NCBI GenBank assembly: GCA_026008535.1
Contig: BRKX01000011.1
Span: 13,276,001 to 13,340,000, forward strand
Direction: 5' to 3'
Length of the DNA stretch: 64,000 nucleotides
From: Perilla frutescens
Taxonomy: Eukaryota; Streptophyta; Magnoliopsida; Lamiales; Lamiaceae
Of the stretch, positions 1 to 11,389 are shown one piece after another. A program made the position numbers and the translations under genes. The notes below the pieces were generated by a model. The model searched no databases. It was given only the letters and a program-made list of their open reading frames with translations, and was not told where the DNA came from. Each line of letters begins with the position of its first letter. Position 1 is the stretch's first letter.

Positions 1-345
1 TTTATACTCGTGTCCATGAGTGCTTGGATTTGAATTTGAATTTGTAGACATTTTATACTTGTGTCAAGGAGTCTTAGATTTGAATTTGTAGACATTTTAT
101 ACGCATGTCAAGGAGTCTTGGATTTGAATTTTACTTTGTAGACATTTTATACTCGTGTCAAGAGGTCTTAAATTTGAATTTGACTTTTTAGACATTTTAT
201 ACTCGTGTCAAGGAGTCTTGGTATTTGTTGAAGAGTTTAGATAGTTTTGGCTCTTATCAAGGAGCATTTGCATTTTGAAAATTTTAGATAGTTTTGACTC
301 TTATCAAGGAGTTTTGAAGATAGTTTAGACTCTTATCGAGGAGCG
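1..345. repeat. Degenerate tandem repeat, unit about 44-50 bp
   Basis: A motif around gacattttatactcgtgtca recurs near positions 50, 94, 144 and 194, with a partial copy at 1. From about 235 a second related motif around agatagttttgactcttatc recurs three times. Spacing is 44-50 bp and copies differ by a few bases, so this is a decayed minisatellite. It abuts the 3' side of the gag remnant that follows on the minus strand and may be noncoding sequence of the same retroelement. Confidence 0.7.
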
Positions 346-359
346 TTTGTACTTTATTT

Positions 360-419
360 TCATGAATTGAAATATTTATTAGAGGATTTGAATGGGCTCA
401 TGATGAGATTTGTAGCCGT

Positions 420-461
<42 letters not shown>

Positions 462-1500
462 TTCTTCTTCTTCTTCTTCTTCTTCTTCTTCTTCTTCTTC
501 TTCTTCTTCTTCTTCTTCTTCTTCTTCTTCTCCTTCTTCTTCTTCACTTGGAGATTCCTCGAAAGGTTTGCCCCCATCATTTATTTCTGGCTCTTCTTCA
601 AAGTTGTGATGCTTTTGCATTGATAGTTCTTGAACTTCATTTACGGCCATGCTTAACTCCATGTCATAAGCTCTAGTGGTCAATTCCTCAAAGGTCTTTG
701 GTTGAATCCCTATCAAAATATATCGAAGACCCCAACACATGCCTTGGATGCACATTTCAATTGCTGAAGTTTATGATAATTGATCTTTGCAATTGAAGCT
801 CAAGTTTCTCCAACGGTTGATGTAGTTAATGACAGACTCTTCTTTTTGTTGGTTTGTATTTATGAGTTCAACCAAGCTAACCTTTGTTTGAGTACTGTAG
901 AAGCGGTTAAGGAATTCTTTCTCCAGTTGCCCCCAACTATCAATTGAATTTCGCTCCAAATCGGTATATCAATCAAATGCGTTGTCTTTTAAAGAACGAA
1001 CGAATTGCTTCACCAAGTGATCTTCGTATATCCCAGCATCATTACAGGCCTCTACAAAGTGAGCCATATGTTGTCTTGGATTTTCTTTGCCATCAAATTG
1101 TTGAAACTTTGGCGGCTGCAGGTAGCGATCTGGCATCTTTAAGTTGTCAATTCTTGGAGTATATGGCTTGTTATAAGTCCAGAGTGATTTAAGGCTCTCT
1201 CAAGACTTGTTTTTGATTGTTTCCAGTATTCAATCTTTGAGCTGATCAACTTGTATTGAACTATCAGACGATATTTCAATTTCTTTAGCTGTAGATTTTT
1301 CACTTTTGTTAGCATGTATCTTTGTAGATATCTCAGCTTCAGTATCTTCATTCGCTTGATCGCCACCAAAATCAACAACTATTTCTTTATTTAGCTTCAA
1401 GATTTGAGCATCTCGTTCTTGTATCGGCTTAGCAAGTCCTTCGGCGAGCTTCGTCAAATTTGCAATTTGCTCTTCCAGAATTGTGGACATCTTGATGCTT
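360..1500 (-). pseudogene. Decayed Ty3/gypsy gag (Retrotrans_gag domain)
   Basis: Minus-strand reading pieces form a broken gag. The N-terminal part at about 1230-1490 starts MSTILEEQIANLTKLAEGL, a coiled-coil-like start typical of plant gypsy gag. The capsid-like core is at 771-959 (motifs SWGQLEKEFLNRFYS and INRWRNLSFNCKD) and continues at 360-755 (MCIQGMCWGLRYIL, then PKTFEELTTRAYDMELS). These match the plant Retrotrans_gag family. Frameshifts and stops separate the pieces, and the C-terminal part runs into an extreme Glu/Asp tract encoded by a trinucleotide expansion. No zinc knuckle, protease or polymerase is seen before the window edge. The protein cannot be made intact. Confidence 0.8.
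421..545. repeat. Compound (tca)n(ttc)n trinucleotide microsatellite
   Basis: About 13 tca units run directly into about 25 ttc units with one interruption near 532. On the minus strand and in the gag frame it encodes a long Glu block followed by an Asp block. The other frames give poly-Ser and poly-Lys/Met, which are artefacts. Confidence 0.95.
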
Positions 1501-1562
1501 GAGAAAATTGATGAAGGGAAGAGATGAGAGGTAGAGATGGTCCCACCAAGCGTGCCAAAATT

Positions 1563-2339
1563 TGGAACATAATTTTTGTATTTAATTTGGTAAAACACAA
1601 AACGTGTACAATTTAGATGATCTTTGAATCAAAATATATTTATACAGATCCAATCTCTATTTTTCTCTGATTTTTCTCTTCAAAACTTGATTTTCAAACG
1701 GTCTTTAAAATCTTCAAAGTAAACTTGTCTCTTTGATTTTCTCAGTCTTGTTGTTTGAACTTGGCCTTGGAAGTTTTTCGGGGAAGATTTGTATCCTCGA
1801 TCTTCTTTGACTTGATCTTTAGTCTTTGATAACGTTAACTCGGAGGGCCGATGCCTTGTGTCCGAATCAAACGCCAATTTCGGAATGAATTTGATGAAGA
1901 ACGCCTTTGACTGCCTTACTTATGGATCAAACGCCGCCTTCGGGATGAATTTGGTGAACGGCTTGAATATTTGAGAGAATTTCACTTATGGAAGTTCTTC
2001 TCAAATTCTTGAACTGTTCAAATGACTTCTGGTTTGATTTTCAACTGATATGGAGGCCCCTATTTATAGTTGTAGGGAAAGAGATCTAGAGCTGATGTGA
2101 CACTATCTCATTGGCTATTGGAAATTGATATATATCTTTTGAAAGATATTTATTTGTTGCCAAAGACTCTTGATGTTTATTATATAATAATATCTTTATT
2201 ATTTAAATACTTTATCTAATTTTGAATTTCATAAGATTTCAAAACTAAACACACATATATAAAAATCAATAAAAATATTATATATAATATTTAATTTTTT
2301 CTATCTACAAGGAGTTAGCAAAAACAACAAGAATTTCCA
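1563..2339 (-). repeat. 5' LTR of the decayed minus-strand gypsy element
   Basis: Read on the minus strand, this stretch precedes gag and ends in ...TTCCA, just before aattttggcacgcttggtggg, which has the look of a plant gypsy primer-binding site (tggcacgcttggtggga). The + strand edges read TGGAA...TTCCA, an inverted terminal pair. A TATA-like ctataaatagg lies at about 2054-2070 on the minus strand. The partner LTR would lie left of the window, so identity and target duplication cannot be checked. Boundaries are inferred. Confidence 0.55.
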
Positions 2340-2910
2340 TTTACAAACGATCAAAGGTTAAATATGTCCTACGGTATTAAACCCTAAACCCTAAACTTAA
2401 AAAAGCTAACAATCATGCCAATCATACAAAGCAAATAAAGTATCAAAACACCAATATATTTACTCCCGTATTTGCCCATATAAAATCAAATTGTTATAAA
2501 GGGAGTAAGACTGAGACATCAATCATCAATAACACCATTATCACCAACAATAGGTTCACTACTCACATCATTCTCCATATCTTTACCAGTAGAGACACAA
2601 TGACTAACACCAGATCTAGAAAAAGCTAGATGGACATTTATGTTGATCAGCAAACCAACATAGTCACATTTCTTGGCTTCCACATCCCGAGCAACATTGA
2701 GAGAAATCTCCATGGAATTAGTCTCAACATCAGGTGAATCATAAGAAGCAAAATCATCAGTGGTCTAAACTTATAGGAACATCATCAAGAGGCACTTCAG
2801 AGGTGGTCCTGACACCAGAAATATCTGCTTTAGCACCGTGTTCCATCGACACATGATCAAATTTATGATCATGCGATGGATCACATTCATCTACATCAAG
2901 ATCAACATTA
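2340..2910. other. No gene recognised; AT-rich sequence
   Basis: Short open frames only. The minus frame at 2519-2713 (64 codons) has no recognisable motif and resembles the decayed tandem units that follow. Includes aaccctaaaccctaaac at about 2380, two telomere-like units that probably arose by chance. Confidence 0.5.
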
Positions 2911-4345
2911 ATAAGTCTTATCAACAAGATCTAGATCTTTGATCAACCCTTTCAGTTCATCACTCTTAACAGTGATAATCCTGATTTGATTATTGAGAAA
3001 TAACAACTAAGATTTTAGTTATCCCATAATTCAAGCTCTATGAATTTATTGCACCTTAGTGGAAGGATGGACATTTTCTGGATCCACCTCACAAACATCA
3101 TTATCATCACTAGAAATGTGCATCAACTTTAGAATAAAAAAGAGCTAGAACAAATATTAACAAAAATTATAGTATCTTGATCATATTTAACATCAGGATA
3201 ATAAAAATGAGTCTTATCAGCAAGCTCCAGATCCTTGATCAACCATTCCAATTCATCTCTCTTAGCAATGAGAATCCTGATTTGATGATTGAGAAATAAC
3301 AACTGATGATGTGGATATCACCTAGGACTATATCAGGTTAAAAGGTTGAATCCCTCGACCGGAGCCTCACAATGCAGATGAATCGTTGATATATGAAATT
3401 GTTGACTCTACTGTGATTGGAGACAAGAACCTTGGAACAATACGAAAGACACCACAAATAGAGGTGATGAATCTGTTTGATAAGTCGGGGTTTAAACTCA
3501 CGGTTCGTAAAAATCTCCGTTGAGAAATATCAAATTCAATAATCAATCATAAATTGTCTAATAATAATCCAATATAAGCCCTTACATGTTGGGTAGATAA
3601 AATAAAACCTAGACTAAAAAGAAAATAATTAAATTAAATTCAGATAAATCCACAACGGCTTTACTGGGCGCGACACGGGCGCACTCGAGTCTGGACAAAG
3701 TTAAAACACTATTCAGTATCAGTGCAACTTACTCGTGCCTCCACAGGCTCGCGTTGCAACTAGTGTGGCTCCGCTCCTCCTGAACACTCAAACTAGATCA
3801 TCAACACCCCATCTATGTTTGTATCAACTCAGACTTTAGTTGCCCCAAAATTCAAACTCTATGAGTTTAATGCACCTTACCAAATAACTTCTTGAGTTAA
3901 GTAGCAAAAGAAAAATTTTCTAGATCAATCTCATAAACATCATCATCATCATCATCATCACTAGAAACATTTGTATCAGCATTGAAATCAGAAAGAACTA
4001 GAACAAATTTTAACAAAAACTGTATTATCTTGATCAGATTCAATATCTGGATAATAAAAAGGTGTCTTATTAGCAAGCTCCAGATTTTTGATCAACCATG
4101 TCAATTCATCCCTCTGAACAATGTTAATCATGATTTGATGATTGAGAAATAATGACTGAGACTTTATTGTCATAGAGTTCAACCTCTATGAGTCTAATGT
4201 ACCATAGCAGACAACTTCATGAGTTAAGTAGCAGGAGGAACATTTTATGGAGCCACCTCATGAACATCATCATCACCGGAAATATATGTATCAATAGTGG
4301 AATTAGAAAAAGCTTGAACAAATCTAAAAAAAATGCATTATCTTG
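2911..4345 (-). repeat. Three degenerate about 300-bp tandem units, possibly ex-coding
   Basis: The phrase gtcttatcagcaagctccagatccttgatcaacc and its flanks recur at about 2915, 3210 and 4063. The unit is about 295-330 bp once the 520-bp insertion in the second unit is removed. Read on the minus strand, the units share a peptide pattern resembling RDELxWLIKDLELADKTxFYYPD, with a following DQDN...FVxICSSSF in units 2 and 3. All units carry stops and frameshifts. I do not recognise the family. It may be a decayed coding tandem repeat or a noncoding repeat. Confidence 0.55.
3305..3824. mobile_element. 520-bp unclassified insertion with CAACT target duplication
   Basis: The second tandem unit is split. 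The left flank ends CAACT at 3300-3304 and the right flank restarts CAACT at 3825-3829, followed by the expected continuation cagactttagttg. Comparison with the neighbouring unit (gactgagactttattg at about 4150) supplies an empty site. The insert begins gatgatgtggatatcacc and ends tttgtat. There is no open frame or recognisable terminal repeat. A solo-LTR-like or other short element is possible. Confidence 0.6.
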
Positions 4346-7300
4346 ATTAGATTCACATTCTTTTATCGGTATTTCACGACCAATGTTAATATAAATATTC
4401 AAGGGATCAACTATAACAGTTGATAAATACAAGGAAACCATAAGACTCAAGAATGAGATATCATCGTGAGACACTTCAGATGAGGCCTTAAATCCAAAAT
4501 GACCTACATCAACATCACAGACAAAAGTTTATGGTATAGAAACTTCAGTTTTGTTCTTCTCAAGATCAACGTACGACAAGATTTTGTGGTTGATCTTCTT
4601 AATCAACATCGAGATCCAAATCATAAAAAATATGTCTTCTCAGTAGTCTTCAATAGCACCAACCACTAACCCTTCAGCAGCATATGCTTGATGTTTATTT
4701 AACCTAACTATAAGTGCACAATGAGATTATAGTGTAGCGGTGAACAATAGCATTGTAGCCACATGGAATATTTAATAATTAACTAGTTAATTCTAAAATT
4801 GAACTCTTAAATATTATCTAGTCGACTAAAGTGAGTGCACGTTTGAAGTAAATTACAAAATTGCATAAATTAACTTAAATGAATGCTGATGGAAACACAA
4901 AGTCAAATAGTGAGAATAAACAAGTGAGAAAGATACATTCCAGAATTAGAAAATTCTTATTTAATGCATTAATTCAGTTATTTTATCGAACACCTATATT
5001 TGGACTTAAATTAAGCTAGAACAACCACTTAAGTACTCTGGACCTCCTCTTGAAGTGCCTACAATGTAAATCAGATAAGAAGTATTAACGTGCGCATTCA
5101 ATATTTATCATGCAACTCCTAACAGTTCATAAGATTTATTGCTCTCTTAATTAACCTCAAATCTCTCGACTATTATTGATTAACAATTTAATTACTCCAT
5201 ATCACGGGTCAAAACTTCTCTCTTGATTTATGAATCAACATATCAAGCTGTATCATTTAATGGCCAATTAAACAACACAAATATACAAAAGAGTAATCAA
5301 AGTTCAAAATTAAGTGATAAGAATAAGATGAAATAAAATAAATGAAATTGATAAATAAATAATCATCCAACCCTAGAATACTAGGGTTCTAGCTTTCCAT
5401 AACACAACGAATAAATAAAACTAAACTATAAGAATATATTGTTTAACTAGGAAAAGAAAAAAATAACACTCAAAAGATAAACACAAGTCTCTAATCTTGT
5501 AATCTCTTAAATCTCTTGTTATTGTGGGTGTTCTTCTCTGCGGCTATTTTTCTCTGTGGGCGAACTTGTGGGTATGAATTATGATGCCAATTTTTTCCTA
5601 TTAGGGCCCTTTTTTATGCTTAGAAAGAAATTGATCTCAATGAAGATATAAAAAGGACCCAAAAATAGAACAAATATTGAAAAAAGACCAGTGTTTGCGA
5701 ACATGTCACTCACGAATCAAATCGTGAGTTGTCTATCTCACATGAGTCATGACCTAGAACTATTTTAACTACATATGTTACATTAAACTTAAGATTGTAT
5801 GAAATAGTTATCTAAAGTTATTTGTGGCAGTGTTTTAATTTTTTTGGTTAATATCATACCCTTTAACTTGCACGTTCGAAGTAATTAGTCAACACGATCA
5901 CTTTCTTGTTGAATCTAAAACATTTCCAGCTTGTCCAACATGTTTGAAGATTGTTGATACAATACTTTTTCTATTTCTACACTATCATTCTCTGGATTAT
6001 CACCATGTGCATATTGTGTGATTCTTATATGATGTATAATTCTTCAGTTAGAGCGCATGAATGAATTTTATATACCTTTTGAATTCATGTTTTTAAATAT
6101 AAAGGGACATTTCAAGTGTTATATAATATATATTATTTTTTAAAAAAATAATGATTTTTATATGTAAACTCTATATAAGAATAACCTCTCTACAGTAATA
6201 TTTTTCTCTGGTCGCAACAATATTACTGTATATATGTTTTACTGTAAATTGAAATCAACGAAAAAAATGAAAAAAAAAATTATGGGTGTGATATGGAATA
6301 CAACACCAAATGTGCAATAGATCATTTCATATGGTATAGATTATCTCACCCCTACATAAATATATGATAAACATTTTAAACAAAAGGAATTCTTGAAATT
6401 TGAAAACGGAAACCTAATAAGCTATAAATTTTGAATTTAAATTTGTTTTCATATCTTAAATTGATAAAATGGAATCTATGGACCTCTATATAAATATATG
6501 ATAAACATTTTATTCAATGGACCTCGCCATTGAATAAAACAAATTTAATCGAATCCGAAAATTATTTTATCAGTATTTTATATCCAAAAAAGTTGTACCC
6601 GCCCGAATCTTGGTTTTCAATAAATGGGGGGGGGGCGGGCATGGATTCATTTTCATTGCTCATCCCTCTCATCTCTATCTCTCTTCTCTCTAGTTTGTGT
6701 TAACGAATAAAAACACGGGCCTGCGCCGAGTAAAATTCAGCATGCGAACTCAGGACGAGAAAAGAAGGGGGAGCTGTTGTGGAAGCAACTGCAGAATGCC
6801 TGAAGGCTGCCGGAGAGCTGCCACCGATGGCCGTAAATCCCTGTCGCCGCACTACTACGCTACTGCTTCCGACGTCTCGTTTCAGTCTATATCTCATCCT
6901 TTAAATTGAAATTTTAATATATATATATATAGGGTATTTTAAATAGTACTTCATTTCATATGTTGAGTATGTCGTCGTGCAGTGGTAAAAAATTGGCGAA
7001 AATGCCGGAAAACGTGAAAAATATAGGGGCGCCGATCAATTTCAGTTTTTTCCCATTTCACCCATTTAGGATTGTCAAATCGAAAAAGTTTTAACTAGAA
7101 AGTTGCTTGAAATATTATTTCCTATTGGACTACCAAGTTTCGTAATTTTTCAATAATGTTTGATAAAAGTCTATTATTTTAATCAGACGATTATTTTTAT
7201 AACTAAAACATGTGATTTTAGAAAATTTTGAAATTCATATACTTTCATAAAGATATATGTGGGGTCATGCCTGATTATTTTTATAATTTTCGAGCAAGTG

Positions 7301-7355
7301 GGAAGTGCAATCGGCGTCAACTGTGAAAAATTGAGTAAATGGCAAGTTACAGAAA
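4346..7355. other. AT-rich intergenic DNA without recognisable gene
   Basis: No convincing coding sequence. A GC-richer island at about 6590-6910 has overlapping 65-70 codon frames on both strands with no known motif. It contains a g-run at about 6626-6635 and an (at)n tract at about 6916-6932. It could be a gene or transposon fragment. The remainder is AT-rich and probably old repeat sequence. Confidence 0.5.
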
Positions 7356-8603
7356 TACTACAAGAAAACCATTTTAAGGCGACATAATTAGTGACAAAAA
7401 GGATTTCCGTCAACACGGGCAAGGAAATGGCGACGGACCGGCGATGGATAGATTAGGCGATGGATATTTTCCATCGTCTTACATTTTTTATTTTTATTTT
7501 TTATTTTTAATGATACAAAAATAAGGCGACGAACTATTCCACCGCCTTAATTTATTTTTTATTATTCCGTCTTATTTTAATTTTTTTTTTAAAATGAACG
7601 GGCGACGGAACATGTCGGTCGCCCCGTCTGGTAATATACGGGTGGGATACATTCTTCCCCCAATTTCACATTGAATCCCTAGCTACACCCCCCCGCTCTC
7701 TCTCTCTCTCCCTCTCTCCATCTCTCTCTGCCCTAGGAGCTCAAGCTAGACGACGCCGGAAGCAACAGCCGCTGTCTGCCGCCTCCCTCCACCTACCCGC
7801 CGCCTACCAACGCATTGCTGCCGCCTGCCGCCTTCCTCTGCCTGCGCCACCGCCTGCTCGAGGTTAGGTAAATTTTTTCTTTTTTTTTTTGTATTTTGAT
7901 TTTAGTATTATATGTTATAACATGTTAATTAATTATGTGTTAATTATGTTAATTATGTTGCATTTTAATTATGTTAATTATGCTAAAATTACTAAGATTA
8001 TAAAGATTATTAGCCCTATAATAATAAAAATAAAAATAAAATAAAGCTAGTGGTGATCATAACATCATCACCAACTCAATCCAATCATCTTTCCAATAAC
8101 ATGTTAGTTCAATTTATCAAAGCATGTGTAGTTGGATTTATTGAAGCATGTTAATTAATTGAGTTTTAATTGAAGCATGTTAATTTGTTGAGTTTTAATT
8201 GAAGCATGTTAATTTGTTGAAATGAAAGCATGTTACTACTTGGATTTATGAAAACATGTTAGTTAAATGAAAGCATGTTATTTAAAGGAAAGTATGTTAG
8301 TTAAATGGGACGAGGGCCCTTGGATCCCTCTATATTAATTGTACGTAGTTAGCAAATGGGACGAGGGCCCCTAGATCCCTCCGGTGTTTGGTGTTTGGTT
8401 TATGCTAGTTAATTCGAGAACCTAGTTAAGTTACGTCGATGGCTTGGTCAAAATATAGGTTTCATGTCGTTATGCTGTCAACTTTTTTTCTTAATTAATT
8501 TTATAATTTAAGCAAGTATGAATCGAGTCCCTAGTTGAGCTTGGATGTATCAACGGAGTCGCGATAGATCTGATTTGTTAGAATTTGCACAAAAGATCAA
8601 AAG
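7356..8603 (+). mobile_element. 5' portion of a CACTA-like (En/Spm) DNA transposon
   Basis: Starts tactacaagaaaacc, one base from the plant CACTA terminus cactacaagaaaa. It is followed by short subterminal repeats (gcgacggac, ggcgatggatattttccatcgtc, gcgacgga), as usual for this superfamily. A CT-rich and GC-rich leader follows at 7690-7870, then an AT-rich stretch with two gggacgagggccc repeats at 8309 and 8358. At about 8539 a frame reads AWMYQRSRDRSDLLEFAQK. WMY with a nearby FA resembles the N-terminus of TNP2-type transposases, but a stop lies just upstream. The gypsy LTR at 8604 cuts it off. The 3' end was not found. Confidence 0.5.
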
Positions 8604-9615
8604 TGATACGAACCCGAAAAGCATAAAAGAATCAAATCCAAGACTAGCATTGAGAGCTTCAAAGATAATCATGTTGTTCAAGATTAAAGATTGGAGATCA
8701 AGGTTTGAAGAACAAAACATGAAGAACACAAGTACTTGAAGAAAAAGAAGGAAGGCATGAAGATAGTCGGTATGGGCAGACTGATCAGATTGCATGAAGA
8801 CAATCGGTATGGGCATACTGAATGGGTTGACGTTGAAAATAACGTGTGCATTCATCCAACAATAGTTCAACACGTTATTGAAGAGCCCAAGTCCATAAGT
8901 GGCGAATTTAGAAGGCCCAAATTCACTTTGGGATTTATCCTTATCTAGTTAGATTTAGATAGATTTTTCTTATCTTATTTTTGGTAACTTTTGATTTTAT
9001 TCTAGTTTGACTAGAACTCTTAGATTTTCGATTTCTATTAGATTTTAGGGTTAATTTTCATTCATAATTCTCTCCTATAAATAGGAGTACCATGTGACAT
9101 TAATAATTCAGACAATTGCAAGAAATAAAGAGTTATTCTCAATCTGTCTCACGATCCTTCGGTTGATCAAACTTTTACATACAATTCTATTATTCTAGCA
9201 AATCAATAGTCTTATTCAAGTTTTTCAGGGTACAATGAGTACTTGGGAGAATTGCTATCCGGAGAAGTTAGACGTGCACGTTCGAGTTGATACAACACGG
9301 GTTCGCCGATCCTGATTTATCCTTCTACCTTTCATCACCGCTGAGATTCCTTTCACCACCGTCTTCACTGTGATTCCAGCCACCACCGCCGAGTTCCAGC
9401 CATCCAAGGGTGTCGTTCGTGTCAACAATTGAGTCCTAGTTCGTGTCTACGTTTTCTAGTAAGTTCTTTATTTGTTCGACTCTTGTTCGTTTCCAGCCGT
9501 GTCTTTCTTGTTTTCTCTTTGTTCATATTGATCCCTTACGCATCCAACGTTGTTCCGTTCTTTAGCTTCCGCATAGTTTATCTTTGTCGTGTCCCATAGG
9601 TCCCGGGTCACATCA
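8604..9615 (+). repeat. LTR1 of the compound gag-only element
   Basis: Runs from tgatacgaacccg to ggtcacatca (TGAT...ATCA ends), 1012 bp. It contains a duplicated block of about 40 bp (ggtatgggcagactga / ggtatgggcatactga) near 8770-8820 and a TATA-like cctataaataggag at about 9074. It differs from LTR2 at only a few sites, for example tgatacG versus tgatacC at the start. Confidence 0.9.
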
Positions 9616-9620
9616 TAAAT

Positions 9621-9634
9621 TGGTATCAAGAGCC
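9621..9634 (+). other. Primer-binding site, initiator tRNA-Met type
   Basis: tggtatcaagagcc lies 5 bp after LTR1 and resembles tggtatcagagc, the usual complement of the plant initiator methionine tRNA 3' end, with one extra a. The same site occurs after LTR2. Confidence 0.8.
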
Positions 9635-10168
9635 ACGTCGGTTTCTATCGTTCGTGGTTCAATACGTCAATTTTGTTCGTTTTATTGTTTTGAGTCTTTC
9701 AAGTTGTAATATTTGCATTGTTCATTGATAAAAAAAAAGAGAAAAGAGCAGAGGGATCGAATCCCTACAACATAAAAAAAATCGTCAAAAAAAAAACAAA
9801 AATTAGTTTGTTTATTGTGTTTTTGATTTTAATTCCTTATTTTTAGATTTGTTTCCATATATTTAGGGATTCTTAGATTGTGTTTACATTGGTCAAAGCC
9901 ATCCAAAAGTCTCTTTCCTTATCTTCTAGATTTCTTTCCTTGATCTTCCATACATATCCACATAAATTTCGATTCCTATCATCTATAGGGCTCGAAATTT
10001 TCAGCCTACTTACACATACACCTGGTTCACCTTATACACCACATAGTTCATATACCCGTACAGCCGTACACCCATAGACCTGTACACCCATACTCCCATG
10101 GTCTACATACACCAAATCATCAGGTTTACCTACACCATCCATACAACAGCCCTACATCATCAAGTTAG

Positions 10169-11389
10169 ATGGATCCGGTTCGAGCCCGCCCGAATCAATT
10201 CAGAGATGTCGATGGTCTACACCGCAACAAGATAACCATCCCAGAGTTTGAGGGTCTATACGATCCAGAAGCGTACCTAGATTGGGAACGCAGAGTTAAT
10301 AAGTTCTTTGAGCGCTACTACTTCCCTGAGCCAAAGAAAGTGCAATTAGTTTCCTTGGAGTTTAGAGGCTACACAGCAACATGGTGGGAATTACAGCAGA
10401 ACCGATGCCATCGAGATCACCTTCCACCTATCGACACATGGCATGAGTTGAAAGATTTGATGCGGAAACGCTTCATTCCAGATCACTACCAATGGCAGTT
10501 GGAGGAAATGCTATACAAGCTTAGACAAAGAGATCGAAGTGTAAATGACTACTACAACAAAATGATTGAAGCCATGAGACGAGCTGATGTAGAAGAATAT
10601 CCAAAAGATACCATGGATAGATTTCTAGCTGGTCTACGAAGGGCAATCCGAGAAAAGGTAGCATTGTATCACTTTGACAAGTTGAAAGACATGGTGCGAT
10701 ATGCCATTCAGATAGAGAAGTGGTTGGAGAGTCTAGAGATGAGGCAAAATGAAGTGGTTCAAGTAGAGTCGAGCGTTGTGCTACCATCTGAGTTCATTGT
10801 TACCAATGACGATTCTACTTCCAAGGTACCAATTCTAGACTTCGTTGAAGTACCTATTATCTCATTGCCATCTGTTCCCATGTGCTTAGACGTTGGAAAA
10901 GTCGAGGAAGAAGAAATAGATATTGTTGCCGCCGTTGAGGAATCCAATGATACAGTTAAGGAAGTTGAAGTAGTTGAGAAATTGATGGAGATGCAGCCTT
11001 GTTTTGAAGAGGAAAACGACATCCATGAGGAAATGATTGTAGATCATATGGAGCTCGATCAAGCTAGCATGGAGCTGCCAAATTCTAACATCATTTGTCA
11101 ATCATTTTCTTGTGCTATCTATATTTTACAGGTTGTTGAAGTTATTCCATTGAAGGTTGAGTTTGTACAAAGAAAGATTGATGATCCATTCGCGTTCGTC
11201 TTTGATCCTGGAGATTTGAATTCGGGGATGAATTCTTTTCAAGAGGAGGGGAATGATACCAACCCGAAAAGCATAAAAGAATCAAATCCAAGACTAGCAT
11301 TGAGAGCTTCAAAGATAATCATGTTGTTCAAGATTAAAGATTGGAGATCAAGGTTTGAAGAACAAAACATGAAGAACACAAGTACTTGA
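10169..11389 (+). CDS. Gag protein of the gag-only gypsy element, copy 1
   Basis: An intact 406-codon frame. Residues about 22-190 are a Retrotrans_gag capsid domain (motifs ITIPEFEGLYDPEAYLDWE, LEFRGYTATWWELQQNR, DTMDRFLAGLRRAIREKV). It would assemble a virus-like particle packaging element RNA. The region from about residue 200 is acidic. No CCHC zinc knuckle or D-S/T-G protease motif is visible. Near residues 350-361 the text DLNSGMNSFQEEGND resembles the tail of plant gypsy pol polyproteins, so this gene probably arose by deletion joining gag to the end of pol. The last 45 codons lie inside LTR2. Upstream is a leader of about 540 bp. The start is the first ATG that opens the capsid frame. 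A cttgtgctatctatattttacag stretch at about 11110-11132 looks like a splice acceptor but is read through here. Confidence 0.85.
   Translation: MDPVRARPNQFRDVDGLHRNKITIPEFEGLYDPEAYLDWERRVNKFFERYYFPEPKKVQLVSLEFRGYTATWWELQQNRCHRDHLPPIDTWHELKDLMRKRFIPDHYQWQLEEMLYKLRQRDRSVNDYYNKMIEAMRRADVEEYPKDTMDRFLAGLRRAIREKVALYHFDKLKDMVRYAIQIEKWLESLEMRQNEVVQVESSVVLPSEFIVTNDDSTSKVPILDFVEVPIISLPSVPMCLDVGKVEEEEIDIVAAVEESNDTVKEVEVVEKLMEMQPCFEEENDIHEEMIVDHMELDQASMELPNSNIICQSFSCAIYILQVVEVIPLKVEFVQRKIDDPFAFVFDPGDLNSGMNSFQEEGNDTNPKSIKESNPRLALRASKIIMLFKIKDWRSRFEEQNMKNTST

Noticed and set aside
1..345. CRISPR-like array (regular repeats with spacers)
   Set aside because: Repeats are degenerate, spacers are similar to each other, no cas genes, and the DNA is eukaryotic; it is a minisatellite.
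367..609. Open frame with a long serine run, and an overlapping poly-Lys/poly-Met frame
   Set aside because: Out-of-frame readings of the trinucleotide microsatellite; the gag frame on the minus strand explains the region.
2378..2396. Telomere-type repeat (ccctaaa)
   Set aside because: Only two units, expected by chance in AT-rich plant DNA.
6697..6909. 70-codon + frame and 65-codon - frame in a GC-richer island
   Set aside because: Both strands are open over the same span and neither has a recognisable domain or supporting neighbours.
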